Part shown: one piece after another, positions 1-10,365 of the stretch | Numbering within the stretch: the stretch's first letter is position 1 | Layout: each line of letters starts with the position of its first letter | NCBI RefSeq assembly: GCF_001244545.1 | Contig: NZ_LN852694.1 | Location: forward strand, 124,001-188,000 | From: Candidatus Stoquefichus sp. SB1 | GTDB lineage: Bacteria; Bacillota_I; Bacilli_A; Erysipelotrichales; Coprobacillaceae | Reading direction: 5' to 3' | Length of the DNA: 64,000 nucleotides | Notes under the pieces: model-generated | The model's database searches: none | Told to the model about the DNA's origin: nothing | The model's input: only the letters and a program-made list of their open reading frames with translations | Position numbers and translations under genes: made by a program

Positions 1-930
1 TTAAAAGATGCGATCAAACCAAACTTAGTGCAAACATTAGATCATACACCAGTGTTTGTTCATGGTGGACCATTTGCGAATATTGCTCATGGATGTAACT
101 CTGTTATGGCAACAAACTTAGCTATGAAATTAGGTGATTATGCGATTACTGAAGCTGGGTTTGGAGCTGATTTAGGAGCTGAAAAGTTCTTAGATATCAA
201 ATGTCGTCAGGCTGGACTTTCACCTGATGCAGTTGTCATTGTGGCAACAGTACGTGCATTAAAGATGCATGGTGGAGTTGCTAAGAAAGATTTAAATGAA
301 GAAAACTTAGATGCTTTAAGAAAAGGAATTGAAAACCTTGAAAAGCATATTGAAAATATTTCAAAATACAATTTACCAAGTGTGGTTGCGATTAATGCTT
401 TCCCAACTGACACAGAGGCTGAATTACAATTATTAAACGAAATCTGTCAGGCTAAAGGTGTTGATGTAGCCATTAGTAAAGTATGGGAAAAAGGTGCTGA
501 TGGTGGAATTGAATTGGCGGAAAAATTGTTAGATGTTTTAGCAACAAAAGAAGCTCATTTTTCACCTATCTATGATCTTGATTTGTCAATTGCTGATAAG
601 ATCAAGACAATTGCTAAAGAAATATATGGTGCAGATGATGTCACTTTCACTAAGAAAGTGTTGAATAAGATGAAGAAATATGAAGCACAGGGATTAGGAC
701 AATTACCAATCTGTGTTGCAAAAACACAATATTCTTTATCTGATGATCCAACATTATTAGGAAGACCAAGTGGTTTTGTTGTAGAAATCAATGATTTAAT
801 TCCGAATACTGGAGCCGGTTTCTTAGTTGCAATTAGTGGTGATATCATGCGTATGCCGGGACTTCCAAAAGTGCCAGCGGCTGTCAATATGGATATTGAT
901 GAGGAAGGAAAAATAGTAGGTTTATTCTAG
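1..930 (+). CDS. fhs: Formate--tetrahydrofolate ligase, C-terminal part
   Basis: The enzyme joins formate to tetrahydrofolate using ATP and supplies the 10-formyl-THF used downstream by PurN and PurH. The frame is open from base 1 with no start in the window. About 309 residues are visible; the family is usually about 555 residues, so the N-terminal P-loop half lies outside. Seen: the conserved block [18 protein letters not shown] near the beginning, [11 protein letters not shown] shortly after, and the C-terminal [12 protein letters not shown] signature. It sits 48 bp before purE on the same strand and is probably part of, or read into, the purine operon. Identity is near certain; the start cannot be set from this window. 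Confidence 0.97.
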   Translation, partial: LKDAIKPNLVQTLDHTPVFVHGGPFANIAHGCNSVMATNLAMKLGDYAITEAGFGADLGAEKFLDIKCRQAGLSPDAVVIVATVRALKMHGGVAKKDLNEENLDALRKGIENLEKHIENISKYNLPSVVAINAFPTDTEAELQLLNEICQAKGVDVAISKVWEKGADGGIELAEKLLDVLATKEAHFSPIYDLDLSIADKIKTIAKEIYGADDVTFTKKVLNKMKKYEAQGLGQLPICVAKTQYSLSDDPTLLGRPSGFVVEINDLIPNTGAGFLVAISGDIMRMPGLPKVPAAVNMDIDEEGKIVGLF

Positions 931-948
931 AAGAGACAATTGTCTCTT
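931..948. repeat. 18-bp perfect palindrome after fhs
   Basis: AAGAGACAATTGTCTCTT is a perfect palindrome directly after the fhs stop, followed by a short TT and then GGCG. It could fold as a small hairpin and act as a weak terminator or mRNA processing site between fhs and purE. The T-tract is too short for a strong intrinsic terminator. Confidence 0.5.
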
Positions 949-978
949 TTGGCGTTTAAAAAGAAAGGAAGATAAAAG

Positions 979-1467
979 ATGAAAGTTGCAATTATTATGG
1001 GTTCAACAAGTGATTTATCAAAAGTAGAACCAGCTGTAGAGATTTTAAAGGATTATGGTGTAGAAGTGAATGTGAGATGTCTTTCTGCACATCGTGCACA
1101 TTTAGGTTTAAGTGCATTCATTGAAGAAACAAAAACGGATGGAACAGAAGTGATTATTACAGCAGCTGGAATGGCAGCAGCTTTACCAGGCGTTGTTGCT
1201 TCACAAACTGTATTACCAGTGATTGGGGTTCCTCTTAGTGGTGCAACATTAGATGGTATGGATGCATTGTTATCAATTGTCCAAATGCCTTCTGGTATTC
1301 CAGTGGCAACTGTTGCGATTAATGGAAGTAAGAATGCAGCTTATTTGGCATTACAAATCATGGCCATCAAACATGATGATATCAAAGAAAAATTATTAGC
1401 TTATAGAAAAGACATGGAAGCACAAGCAATGCGTGCTAACGATGAAGTTATAGAAAAATATAAATAA
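979..1467 (+). CDS. purE: 5-(carboxyamino)imidazole ribonucleotide mutase / AIR carboxylase PurE
   Basis: PurE forms CAIR in de novo purine synthesis. The protein has 162 residues, normal for the family. Seen: N-terminal GSTSD, the phosphate-binding SAHR motif, and the GMAAALPGVVAS and PLSGATLDGMDALLSIVQMP blocks. The SAHR is followed by AHLG rather than the common TP. No purK is in this operon, so whether this is a class I enzyme fed by a PurK elsewhere or a CO2-using form cannot be decided here. Start ATG has AGGAAG about 9 bases upstream. First purine gene after fhs; purC follows after 15 bp. Confidence 0.96.
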   Translation: MKVAIIMGSTSDLSKVEPAVEILKDYGVEVNVRCLSAHRAHLGLSAFIEETKTDGTEVIITAAGMAAALPGVVASQTVLPVIGVPLSGATLDGMDALLSIVQMPSGIPVATVAINGSKNAAYLALQIMAIKHDDIKEKLLAYRKDMEAQAMRANDEVIEKYK

Positions 1468-1482
1468 GAAGGAGAAACGAAA

Positions 1483-2187
1483 ATGGCAGAATTATTGTAT
1501 GAAGGAAAAGCAAAACAAGTTTATAAAACAGACAAAGAAGGTGAATATTTAATTCATTACAAAGATGATGCAACAGCAGGAAATGGTGTTAAACATGATC
1601 AATTTGAAGGAAAAGGTGTTTTAAATAATACAATTTCTTGTATTATCTTTGATATGTTAGAAGAAGCAGGTATCAAAACACATATGATTGAAAAAATCAA
1701 TGAAAGAGATATCAGAGTTAAAAAAGTTGAAATCTTCCCATTAGAAGTGATTGTTAGAAATATTACAACTGGATCTTTCTGTAAAAGATTGGGAGCACCT
1801 GAAGGCATTGTTTTAGATGAACCAATCTTTGAATTAAGTTATAAAAATGATGATTATGGTGATCCATTAATTAATGAAGATCATGCTGTCGCATTAAAAT
1901 TATGTACAAGAGAAGAATATGCATTTATTAAAAAAGAAACATTACAAATTAATGAATTATTGAAAGAATTCTTCTTGAAATTCAATTTAAAATTAGTTGA
2001 TTTCAAAATTGAATTTGGGAAAACAGCAGATGGAGAAATCTTATTAGCTGATGAAATTTCACCTGATTCATGTCGTTTATGGGATGTTGATACAAACCAA
2101 AAATATGATAAAGATGTCTTTAGACAAGATATTGGAGATTTAATTGAAACATATAAAGCTGTTTTAGCACGTATGCAAAACAAATAA
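1483..2187 (+). CDS. purC: SAICAR synthetase PurC
   Basis: PurC condenses CAIR with aspartate using ATP. The 234-residue length is typical. Seen: start LLYEGKAKQVY, the VEIFPLEVIVRNITTGSF block, and the DEISPDSCRLWD motif near the C-terminus. A good AGGAG site precedes the ATG. It lies between purE and purM; in many Firmicutes purF stands here, but the next gene is purM, so purF must be elsewhere. Confidence 0.98.
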   Translation: MAELLYEGKAKQVYKTDKEGEYLIHYKDDATAGNGVKHDQFEGKGVLNNTISCIIFDMLEEAGIKTHMIEKINERDIRVKKVEIFPLEVIVRNITTGSFCKRLGAPEGIVLDEPIFELSYKNDDYGDPLINEDHAVALKLCTREEYAFIKKETLQINELLKEFFLKFNLKLVDFKIEFGKTADGEILLADEISPDSCRLWDVDTNQKYDKDVFRQDIGDLIETYKAVLARMQNK

Positions 2188-2197
2188 AAGGAGATTA

Positions 2198-3226
2198 ATG
2201 ATGGATTATAAAAAAGCTGGAGTCGATATTGAAGCAGGATACAAGTCAGTTGAATTAATGAAAAAACATGTCAAAGAAACAATGAGACCTGAGGTTTTAG
2301 GTGGACTTGGTGGTTTTGCCGGTGCATTTGATTTAAGTGCAATTAAAAATATGGATGAACCTGTTCTCTTATCTGGAACTGATGGGTGTGGAACAAAGGT
2401 TAAACTTGCATTTGTCATGGATAAACACGATACAATTGGTATTGATGCTGTTGCAATGTGTGTGAATGATATTGCTTGTTCTGGTGGAGAACCATTGTTT
2501 TTCCTTGACTATATTGCATGTGGGAAAAACTATCCAGAAAAAATTGCGACAATTGTGAGTGGTGTCGCTGAAGGATGTAAGCAATCTGAGTGTGCTCTTG
2601 TTGGTGGTGAAACAGCTGAACATCCTGGATTAATGCCAGAAAATGATTATGATCTTGCTGGTTTTGCAGTAGGCGTTGTTGATAAAAAAGATATTATTAA
2701 TGGTGAAAATATAAAACCTGGTGATGTTTTAGTAGGTATTGCTTCTAGTGGTGTTCATAGCAATGGATTCTCACTTGTTCGTTCAGTTTTTGAAATGAGC
2801 AAAGAATCTTTAGACACATACTATGATGAATTAGGAAAAACATTAGGAGAAGCTTTAATTGCACCAACAAGAATTTATGTGAAAGCATTAAAGAATGTCA
2901 AAAATGCTGGAGTGACTATTAAAGGATGCAGTCATATCACTGGTGGTGGATTTGATGAAAATATTCCAAGAATGTTACCAGATGGTGTGAAAGCTGTTGT
3001 GAAAAAAGACAGTTATGAAGTGCCAGCTATTTTCAACTTAATTGCTAAGAGTGGAAATATAGCTGAAGATATGATGTATAATACATTTAATATGGGATTA
3101 GGAATGATTATTGCAATTGATCCTGCTGACGTAGAAAAAACAATGACAGCTATTGAGGCTGCTGGTGATAAATGTTATGTTGTTGGTCATATTGAAGCAG
3201 GAGACAAAGGAGTTAAACTATGCTAA
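2198..3226 (+). CDS. purM: AIR synthetase PurM
   Basis: PurM closes the imidazole ring of FGAM to give AIR, using ATP. It has 342 residues. Seen: DYKKAGVDIEAGYKSV at the N-terminus, GTDGCGTKVKLA, the ALVGGETAEHPG motif and the C-terminal ITGGGFDENIPRMLP block. The start is ATGATG after AAGGAG; either Met could be used. The end overlaps purN by 7 bp, which suggests translational coupling. Confidence 0.98.
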   Translation: MMDYKKAGVDIEAGYKSVELMKKHVKETMRPEVLGGLGGFAGAFDLSAIKNMDEPVLLSGTDGCGTKVKLAFVMDKHDTIGIDAVAMCVNDIACSGGEPLFFLDYIACGKNYPEKIATIVSGVAEGCKQSECALVGGETAEHPGLMPENDYDLAGFAVGVVDKKDIINGENIKPGDVLVGIASSGVHSNGFSLVRSVFEMSKESLDTYYDELGKTLGEALIAPTRIYVKALKNVKNAGVTIKGCSHITGGGFDENIPRMLPDGVKAVVKKDSYEVPAIFNLIAKSGNIAEDMMYNTFNMGLGMIIAIDPADVEKTMTAIEAAGDKCYVVGHIEAGDKGVKLC

Positions 3227-3810
3227 AAATGGCAGTCTTTGTTTCTGGTGGAGGAACAAACCTGCAATCACTGATTGATGCTACCCAAAATGGTAGCATC
3301 AATGGTGAAATTGTTTTGGTTGTTTCTAATAGAAAAAAAGCTTATGGATTAGAAAGAGCTAAAAATGCAGGGATCAAAGCTGAGTGCATTAAAGATGATC
3401 AATTATTAATACAGCGTTTAAAAGAAGAAGGTGTTGATTTTATTGTTTTAGCGGGATATCTAGCAATCTTAAGTGATGAACTGACAGCCCTTTATCACAA
3501 TAAGATTATGAATATTCATCCTTCATTGATTCCAGCCTTTTGTGGTCCTGGATTTTATGGATTACATGTCCATGAGCATGCATTTGCTCGCGGAGTCAAA
3601 GTTGCTGGAGCAACGGTTCATTTTGTATCACCAGTTGTTGATGGAGGACCAATCATTCTTCAAGAAGCCATAGATGTTTCATCTGCTCGCTCACCTGAAG
3701 AAATGCAACAAATGGTTTTATCAGTAGAACATCGCATATTACCAGAAGCAGTTAGATTATTTTGCTTAGGGAAATTAAAAGTTGAAAATGAAAGGGTAGA
3801 AATATTATGA
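3220..3810 (+). CDS. purN: GAR formyltransferase PurN
   Basis: PurN formylates GAR with 10-formyl-THF. It has 196 residues. Seen: VFVSGGGTNLQSLI nucleotide-site motif, LAGYLAIL, the catalytic region NIHPSLIPAF with the active His, and VVDGGPII carrying the conserved Asp. Its N10-formyl-THF donor is the product of the upstream ligase. It overlaps purM at the start and purH by 4 bp (ATGA) at the end. Confidence 0.96.
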   Translation: MLKMAVFVSGGGTNLQSLIDATQNGSINGEIVLVVSNRKKAYGLERAKNAGIKAECIKDDQLLIQRLKEEGVDFIVLAGYLAILSDELTALYHNKIMNIHPSLIPAFCGPGFYGLHVHEHAFARGVKVAGATVHFVSPVVDGGPIILQEAIDVSSARSPEEMQQMVLSVEHRILPEAVRLFCLGKLKVENERVEIL

Positions 3811-5330
3811 GAAGAGCATTAGTCAGTGTAACAAATAAAGATGGTGTTGTTGATTTTTGTAAAGGATTAGAAAAATTAGGATTTGAAATTGTATCTACTG
3901 GAGGAACTTTTCATAAATTAAAAGAAGCAGGAATCAAAGCAATTACGATTGATGATGTGACTGGATTTCCAGAAATGTTAGATGGACGTGTGAAAACATT
4001 ACATCCTAAAGTTCATGGTGGTTTATTATTTAGAAGAGACTTACCTGAACATGTGAAAACAGTTGAAGAACATGGAATTGCACCAATTGATTTGGTTTGT
4101 GTCAACTTATATGAATTTGAAAAAGCATTAAAAGCAGGGAAACCAATGGAAGATATGATTGAAAATATTGATATTGGTGGACCATCAATGATTAGAAGTG
4201 CAGCTAAGAATTTTAAAGATGTTTTGATTGTCACTGATCCAAAAGATTATACATCTGTATTAGAAGCTTTAGAAAATAAAACTGATGATTATAATTTTAG
4301 ATTAAATTTAGCTTATAAAGCATTTAGTACAACTGGTGCTTATGATGCTATGATTTCTCGTTATTTTGCTGGTGTTGTTGGTGATGATTTCCCAGATACT
4401 TTAAATATTTCTTTAAAGAAAGTTGAACATTTACGTTATGGTGAAAACTCTCAACAAGCTGCAAATAAATATGAAGATCCTTTTGTTCAAAAATCTTTAT
4501 TAGATTATGAACAATTACATGGTAAAGAAATTTCATTTAATAATGTCAATGATCTTTATGGAGCCGTTGCAGTGGTTAGAGAATTTAAAGATCAAATTGT
4601 CACAGCTGCTATTAAACATTCTACTCCTTGTGGTGTTGCTATTGCTGATACTGGTTATGATTCTTATATGAAAGCTTATGAAGCTGATCCACAATCTATC
4701 TTTGGTGGGATTGTTGCAGTGAATTATAAAATCGATAAAGCAACTGCTGAAGAAATGCATAAGATTTTCTTGGAAATTGTTGCAGCTCCTGATTATGATG
4801 ATGATGCTTTAGAAGTTTTAAAGAAAAAGAAAAATTTACGTATTTTAAAATTAAAGAATTTAGATGCAAGAGATGCAAAATATGATATTAAATATCTTGA
4901 AGGAAAAGTATTGGTTCAAGAATTAAATACAAAAATGATTGATGAAATGAAAGTTGTCACAACTGCACAACCTTCAGCAGAACAAATCTCAGATATGGAA
5001 TTTGGTATGAAAGTTGTTAAATATGTAAAATCTAATGCAATCTGTATTGTGAAAAATGGTGTTACTTTAGCCATTGGTGGTGGACAAACATCACGTATTT
5101 GGGCTTTAGAAAATGCGATTGCTAATAATCCTGATAAAGATTTTAAAGGAGCTGTTTTAGCAAGTGATGCTTTCTTCCCATTTAATGATTGTGCACAAGT
5201 TGCAATTGATGCTGGTATTACAGCTATTGTTCAACCAGGTGGAAGTGTCAGAGATCAAGATTCAATTGACTTATGTAATGAACATAATGTTCCAATGGTC
5301 TTTACAGGTTATAGACACTTTAGACATTAA
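3807..5330 (+). CDS. purH: Bifunctional AICAR transformylase / IMP cyclohydrolase PurH
   Basis: PurH carries out the last two steps to IMP. It has 507 residues. The N-terminal IMP cyclohydrolase domain (about 1-195) shows SVTNKDG, STGGT and LDGRVKTLHPKVHGG. The C-terminal transformylase part shows LRYGENSQQ, the KHSTPCG motif with catalytic Lys-His, and a C-terminal FTGYRHFRH. The start overlaps purN by ATGA. The run of operon genes is unbroken here, 10 bp before purD. Confidence 0.98.
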   Translation: MRRALVSVTNKDGVVDFCKGLEKLGFEIVSTGGTFHKLKEAGIKAITIDDVTGFPEMLDGRVKTLHPKVHGGLLFRRDLPEHVKTVEEHGIAPIDLVCVNLYEFEKALKAGKPMEDMIENIDIGGPSMIRSAAKNFKDVLIVTDPKDYTSVLEALENKTDDYNFRLNLAYKAFSTTGAYDAMISRYFAGVVGDDFPDTLNISLKKVEHLRYGENSQQAANKYEDPFVQKSLLDYEQLHGKEISFNNVNDLYGAVAVVREFKDQIVTAAIKHSTPCGVAIADTGYDSYMKAYEADPQSIFGGIVAVNYKIDKATAEEMHKIFLEIVAAPDYDDDALEVLKKKKNLRILKLKNLDARDAKYDIKYLEGKVLVQELNTKMIDEMKVVTTAQPSAEQISDMEFGMKVVKYVKSNAICIVKNGVTLAIGGGQTSRIWALENAIANNPDKDFKGAVLASDAFFPFNDCAQVAIDAGITAIVQPGGSVRDQDSIDLCNEHNVPMVFTGYRHFRH

Positions 5331-5340
5331 GGAGGAAACC

Positions 5341-6597
5341 ATGAAAGTTTTAGTTATTGGGAGTGGTGGTCGTGAACATGCGATTGCTTATACATTGAAG
5401 AAAAGTCCTCGTGTTGATGAAATTCATGCAATTCCAGGAAATCCAGGGATTGCTCAAATAGGAACTTGTCATCCTGGGAGTGTAGAAGAAATAGATGAGA
5501 TTTTAAAATTTGTTGAAGATAATCATATTGATTTTACAGTGATAGGTCCAGAAGTTCCTCTTTGCATGGGACTAGCGGATTTATTAGAAAGTCATGGTCA
5601 TAAAGTCTTTGGTCCAACAAAACATGCTGCGACTTTAGAAGGAAGTAAAGCTTTTTCTAAAGATTTCATGGCTAGACATAATATTCCGACAGCTGCTTAT
5701 AAGGAAGTCAATACTTATGATGAAGCTATTGTAGCACTTGAATCATTTAGCTATCCTGTCGTTGTCAAGGCTGATGGACTTGCTGCTGGTAAAGGTGTTG
5801 TGATATGTGATAATGAAAAAACAGCAATTGAGACATTAAAAGAAATGATGATTGATGGAAGCTTAGATGGTGCTGGAAGTAAAGTTGTTTTAGAAGAATT
5901 CTTAACGGGATTTGAATGTTCATTACTTTGCTTTACTGATGGGAAAACAATTGTACCAATGGTAAGTGCAAAAGACCATAAGCAAATATATGATGGAAAT
6001 AAAGGACCTAATACTGGTGGTATGGGAACAGTATCGCCAAATCCATTTATGCCTGACAATATGGATGAAGTCATTCAAAAAGATATTCTTGATCCATTTA
6101 TGGCTGGTTTAGCAGCTGATCAAATGGATTATAGAGGAGTTGTTTTTATCGGTTTAATGATTGAAGATGGAAAAGCAAAAGTTCTTGAATTTAATGTCCG
6201 TTTTGGTGATCCTGAAACCCAATCGATTTTATTAAGACTTGATAGTGATTTGTTTGACATTATGTATGCAGTATCTACATCTACACTTGATCAAGTGAAT
6301 GTATCATGGAAAGATGAACATGTTGCCTGTCTCGTTCTTGCATCTCCAGGATATCCAGGAAGTTATCCAAAAGGAAGTGTCATTACAGGATTAGATAAAG
6401 TTGATAGTGATATTATTGTTTTCCATGCTGGAACTGCTTTTAATGACAAAGGAGAAGTCGTTACAAATGGAGGTCGTGTTTTAAATATTTGTGCACTTGG
6501 TTCTTCTTTGGAGGAAACAAGAGAAAAAGTATATAAAGCTGCTGAAGTTATTGATTTTGAAGGTAAATATTATCGTAAAGACATTGGTCTTATTTAA
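5341..6597 (+). CDS. purD: GAR synthetase PurD
   Basis: PurD couples phosphoribosylamine with glycine using ATP (ATP-grasp). The protein from this start has 418 residues. Seen: MKVLVIGSGGREHAIAY, the ATP-grasp region VVVKADGLAAGKGV, NTGGMGTVSP, and VLEFNVRFGDPETQ. The frame is open back to 5164 inside purH, but the AGGAGG site just before 5341 and the family N-terminus fix the start here. Confidence 0.98.
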   Translation: MKVLVIGSGGREHAIAYTLKKSPRVDEIHAIPGNPGIAQIGTCHPGSVEEIDEILKFVEDNHIDFTVIGPEVPLCMGLADLLESHGHKVFGPTKHAATLEGSKAFSKDFMARHNIPTAAYKEVNTYDEAIVALESFSYPVVVKADGLAAGKGVVICDNEKTAIETLKEMMIDGSLDGAGSKVVLEEFLTGFECSLLCFTDGKTIVPMVSAKDHKQIYDGNKGPNTGGMGTVSPNPFMPDNMDEVIQKDILDPFMAGLAADQMDYRGVVFIGLMIEDGKAKVLEFNVRFGDPETQSILLRLDSDLFDIMYAVSTSTLDQVNVSWKDEHVACLVLASPGYPGSYPKGSVITGLDKVDSDIIVFHAGTAFNDKGEVVTNGGRVLNICALGSSLEETREKVYKAAEVIDFEGKYYRKDIGLI

Positions 6598-6609
6598 TGA
6601 GGTGAAAAG

Positions 6610-9600
6610 ATGAGTAAAGTCTATCGTGTATATGTAGAAAAAAGAAAAGATTATGCTGTAGAATCAGATGAAATTTTAAATAATTTAAGAACACAATTAA
6701 AATTAGATACATTAACATCTTTAAGTGTTGTGAATCGTTATGATGTTCAGGGAGTATCTCTTGATGTTTTGAATCAGGGAATTCCAACGATTTTAAGTGA
6801 ACCAATGGTTGATGATGTTTATAAGGAAGAATACCCTGTGTCAGTTGGTGCAAAGGTATTTGCAATTGAATATTTACCTGGTCAATATGATCAAAGAGCA
6901 GATGCTTGTGAACAATGTTTTCAATTATTAACAGGTGAAAAGAATGTCAAAGTCAAATGTGCGAAATTAATTGTTTTAATTGGAGAATTGACAGATGAAG
7001 ATGTGAAACGTGTTCAAGATTATTTAATTAATCCAGTTGATCAAAGATTAGCAAGTTTAGAAAAAGCAGATGATTTGGCAGATGGAGATGTCCATATTGA
7101 TGCTGTACCAGTCATTCATGGTTTTATCCATTTTAGTGATGAAGAATTAAGAACTTATATTCAAGAAAATGGAATGGCTATGAACTATGATGATTTAAAA
7201 GTCACTCAAGATTATTATAAAAATGAAGAAAAAAGAGATCCTAGTGAAACTGAATTAAAAGTTTTAGATACATATTGGTCTGATCATTGTCGTCATACAA
7301 CATTTGCAACAATTATTAGTCAATTAGATATTGAAAGTGGTGCTTTCAAGGAAATTTTAGAAAAAGATGTTGAGGATTATAAAACATCTAGACATTTGGT
7401 TTATGGAATTGATACAAAACGTCCATTAACTTTAATGGATTTAGCAACAATTTCTATGAAAGAATTAAGAAAAACAGGATACTTAGATGATTTAGAAGTT
7501 TCTGAAGAAATCAATGCGTGTTCAGTTGAATTAACAGTTCATACATCTGATGGTGATGAAAACTGGTTATTAATGTTTAAAAACGAAACGCATAATCATC
7601 CAACTGAAATTGAACCATTTGGTGGAGCAGCAACATGTTTAGGTGGAGCTATTCGTGATCCATTATCTGGACGTGCATATGTTTATCAATCAATGCGTAT
7701 TACTGGGGCTGGAGATCCAAGAACATCATTAGATGATACATTGCCAGGAAAACTTCCACAAAGAAAGATTTGTCAGGAAGCTGCACATGGTTTCTCAAGT
7801 TATGGAAATCAAATTGGTTTAACAACTGGTTTTGTTCATGAAGTTTATGATGAAGGATTCGTTGCAAAACGTATGGAACTTGGAGCTGTTGTGGCTGCTG
7901 CACCTAAAGATCAAGTGAAACGTTTAGAACCATTAAAAGATCATATTGTCTTATTAATTGGTGGTAGAACTGGACGTGATGGAATTGGTGGAGCAACCGG
8001 TTCTTCTAAGAAACATGAATTAAAAACAACAACGACTGCTGGAGCAGAAGTTCAAAAAGGAAATCCAGTAGAAGAAAGAAAAATTCAAAGATTATTTAGA
8101 AATAAAGCTGTTTCTGAAAAAATTGTTCGTTGTAATGACTTTGGAGCTGGTGGTGTCTGTGTCGCTGTTGGTGAATTGGCACCTGGTCTAGATATCAATT
8201 TAGATGCAGTTTTAAAGAAATATGAAGGTTTAACAGGAACAGAATTAGCAATTTCTGAATCACAGGAACGTATGGCTATTGTCATTGATCAAAAAGATGA
8301 AGAAATGATTAAACAAGCTTGTCAGTCAGAAAACTTAGAAGTTGTAAGAGTTGCGGTTGTGACTGATAATAATCGTTTAACAATGCGTTATATGGGTCAA
8401 ACAATTGTTGATATTGATAGAGCGTTTTTAGATAAGAATGGAGCTTCTCGTTTCCAGGATGTCAAAGTTGAATTACCTGATTTTGAGAATACCCCATTTG
8501 ACAATCAAACACAAACTTCATTTGTTGAAACATCAAAAGAAGTTTTGAGTCGTTTATCAGTTTGTGGTCAAAAAGGTTTAATTGAAAGATTTGATTCTTC
8601 AATTGGAAATGGAACTGTTTTATCTCCATTTGGTGGAAAAACATTAAGAACAGAAACAGAAGGTATGGCTGCTTTAATTCCTGTATTAGGAAAAGAGACA
8701 ACAACATGTTCGTTGATGAGTTATGGATATAATCCACTTATTTCTAAATGGTCACCATATCATGGGGCTATGTATGCAATCGTAGAATCTATTGCGAAGA
8801 TTGTTGCTATGGGGGGAGATTATCATACAATTCGTTTCTCATTCCAGGAATATTTTGAAAAATTATTAGATAATCCTAGCAAGTGGGGAAAACCATTTGC
8901 AGCCTTACTTGGTGCTTATAGAGTACAATCTGAAATGAAATTAGCTTCAATTGGTGGAAAAGATTCAATGTCTGGAACATTTGAAGATTTAGACGTTCCT
9001 CCAACATTGGTATCATTTGCGATTACTGGTGCTGATGTTCAAGATGTTATGACACCAGAATTAAAAGGAGCAACTCATACATTGGTTGAAGTCATGTTAC
9101 CAAAAGATCAATTCCATGTTTATGATTTCGATGCATTAAAAACGCAATATGATGCTGTTATGAAACTCATGAAAGATGGTCAAGTTTATAGTGCTTATAC
9201 AATTAAAGATGGTGGAGTACTTGAAGCCGTTTATAAGATGGCATTTGGAAATGCTATTGGGGTTGAGTTAGCAGACATAGAATTAGCTAAGTTAACAGCT
9301 AAGAACTATGGAAATATCATCTTAGAAGTTGAAAATGATAGTATTGTAAATTTAGAACATACAAGAATTATTGGTCATACAAATGATACTCATGTGATTT
9401 CTTATCAAGGTGAATCATTATCATTAGATGATGCTTATGCAATTTATGAAGGTGTTTTAGATGACGTTTATCCAACGAAAGAAAAAGCACCAACGACAGA
9501 TATGATTGTGAAAGATTGTGAAGAAAGAACACCTTTACATGCTTCAAAAATATATGATGAAGTGAAGGTTGTCATTCCTGTCTTCCCTGGAACAAACTGT

Positions 9601-10365
9601 GAATATGATTCTGCACGTGCTTTTGAAAAAGCCGGAGCAACTGTTCAATTGGTATTGATTAGAAATAAAACAGAAGAAGATATTAAAAAATCTGTTGATG
9701 AATTAGAAGCTGCTATACGCTCAGCACAAATTGTCATGTTACCAGGTGGATTTAGTGCTGGTGATGAACCAGAAGGATCTGGTAAATTCATTGCAACTGT
9801 TTTAAGAAATCCAAAATTGAAAGATGCAATTACTGATTTATTAGATAATCGTGAAGGATTGATGATTGGTATTTGTAATGGATTCCAGGCTTTAGTCAAA
9901 TTAGGATTACTTCCTTATGGTCATATTAAGACAATGGATAAAGAAGATCCAACATTAACATTCAATACAATTGGACGTCACTTATCACAAATGGTTGATA
10001 CAAGAATTTGTTCAGTCAAATCTCCTTGGCTTGCTAATGTCCAAGTTGGAGATATTCATACAGTTCCAATTAGTCATGGAGAAGGACGTTTCGTGGCACC
10101 ACAAGCTGTGATTGAAGAATTATTTAATAATGGTCAAGTCTTTACACAATATGTTGATAGTGAAGGAAAACCAACAATGGAATCACCATATAATCCAAAT
10201 GGATCATTATGTGCAATTGAAGGTATTTTATCTGCTGATGGACGTATTCTTGGAAAGATGGCACATAGTGAACGTCAGGGTGAAAATAGAAATAAGAATA
10301 TTTATGGTGAAATGGACCAACAATTATTTGAAGCTGGTGTAAAATATTTTAAAGGTGGTAAATAA
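6610..10365 (+). CDS. purL: FGAM synthase, single-chain clostridial type
   Basis: This enzyme converts FGAR to FGAM with glutamine and ATP. It has 1251 residues and combines, in order, a PurS-like N-terminal region, two AIRS-like synthetase repeats (FKNETHNHPTEIEPFGG in the first half; SIGGKDSMSGTF in the second) and a C-terminal glutaminase domain. The glutaminase has PGGFSAGDEPEGSGKF, the nucleophile Cys in GICNGFQAL and the His-Glu pair in SHGEGRF. The length and layout match the clostridial single-polypeptide form, so no separate PurS or PurQ is needed. The gene ends one base before the purB ATG. Confidence 0.97.
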   Translation: MSKVYRVYVEKRKDYAVESDEILNNLRTQLKLDTLTSLSVVNRYDVQGVSLDVLNQGIPTILSEPMVDDVYKEEYPVSVGAKVFAIEYLPGQYDQRADACEQCFQLLTGEKNVKVKCAKLIVLIGELTDEDVKRVQDYLINPVDQRLASLEKADDLADGDVHIDAVPVIHGFIHFSDEELRTYIQENGMAMNYDDLKVTQDYYKNEEKRDPSETELKVLDTYWSDHCRHTTFATIISQLDIESGAFKEILEKDVEDYKTSRHLVYGIDTKRPLTLMDLATISMKELRKTGYLDDLEVSEEINACSVELTVHTSDGDENWLLMFKNETHNHPTEIEPFGGAATCLGGAIRDPLSGRAYVYQSMRITGAGDPRTSLDDTLPGKLPQRKICQEAAHGFSSYGNQIGLTTGFVHEVYDEGFVAKRMELGAVVAAAPKDQVKRLEPLKDHIVLLIGGRTGRDGIGGATGSSKKHELKTTTTAGAEVQKGNPVEERKIQRLFRNKAVSEKIVRCNDFGAGGVCVAVGELAPGLDINLDAVLKKYEGLTGTELAISESQERMAIVIDQKDEEMIKQACQSENLEVVRVAVVTDNNRLTMRYMGQTIVDIDRAFLDKNGASRFQDVKVELPDFENTPFDNQTQTSFVETSKEVLSRLSVCGQKGLIERFDSSIGNGTVLSPFGGKTLRTETEGMAALIPVLGKETTTCSLMSYGYNPLISKWSPYHGAMYAIVESIAKIVAMGGDYHTIRFSFQEYFEKLLDNPSKWGKPFAALLGAYRVQSEMKLASIGGKDSMSGTFEDLDVPPTLVSFAITGADVQDVMTPELKGATHTLVEVMLPKDQFHVYDFDALKTQYDAVMKLMKDGQVYSAYTIKDGGVLEAVYKMAFGNAIGVELADIELAKLTAKNYGNIILEVENDSIVNLEHTRIIGHTNDTHVISYQGESLSLDDAYAIYEGVLDDVYPTKEKAPTTDMIVKDCEERTPLHASKIYDEVKVVIPVFPGTNCEYDSARAFEKAGATVQLVLIRNKTEEDIKKSVDELEAAIRSAQIVMLPGGFSAGDEPEGSGKFIATVLRNPKLKDAITDLLDNREGLMIGICNGFQALVKLGLLPYGHIKTMDKEDPTLTFNTIGRHLSQMVDTRICSVKSPWLANVQVGDIHTVPISHGEGRFVAPQAVIEELFNNGQVFTQYVDSEGKPTMESPYNPNGSLCAIEGILSADGRILGKMAHSERQGENRNKNIYGEMDQQLFEAGVKYFKGGK

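Noticed and set aside
5164-5340. Long N-terminal extension of purD inside purH
   Set aside because: The family N-terminus and the AGGAGG site fix the start at 5341; the extension is the shadow of purH codons in another frame.
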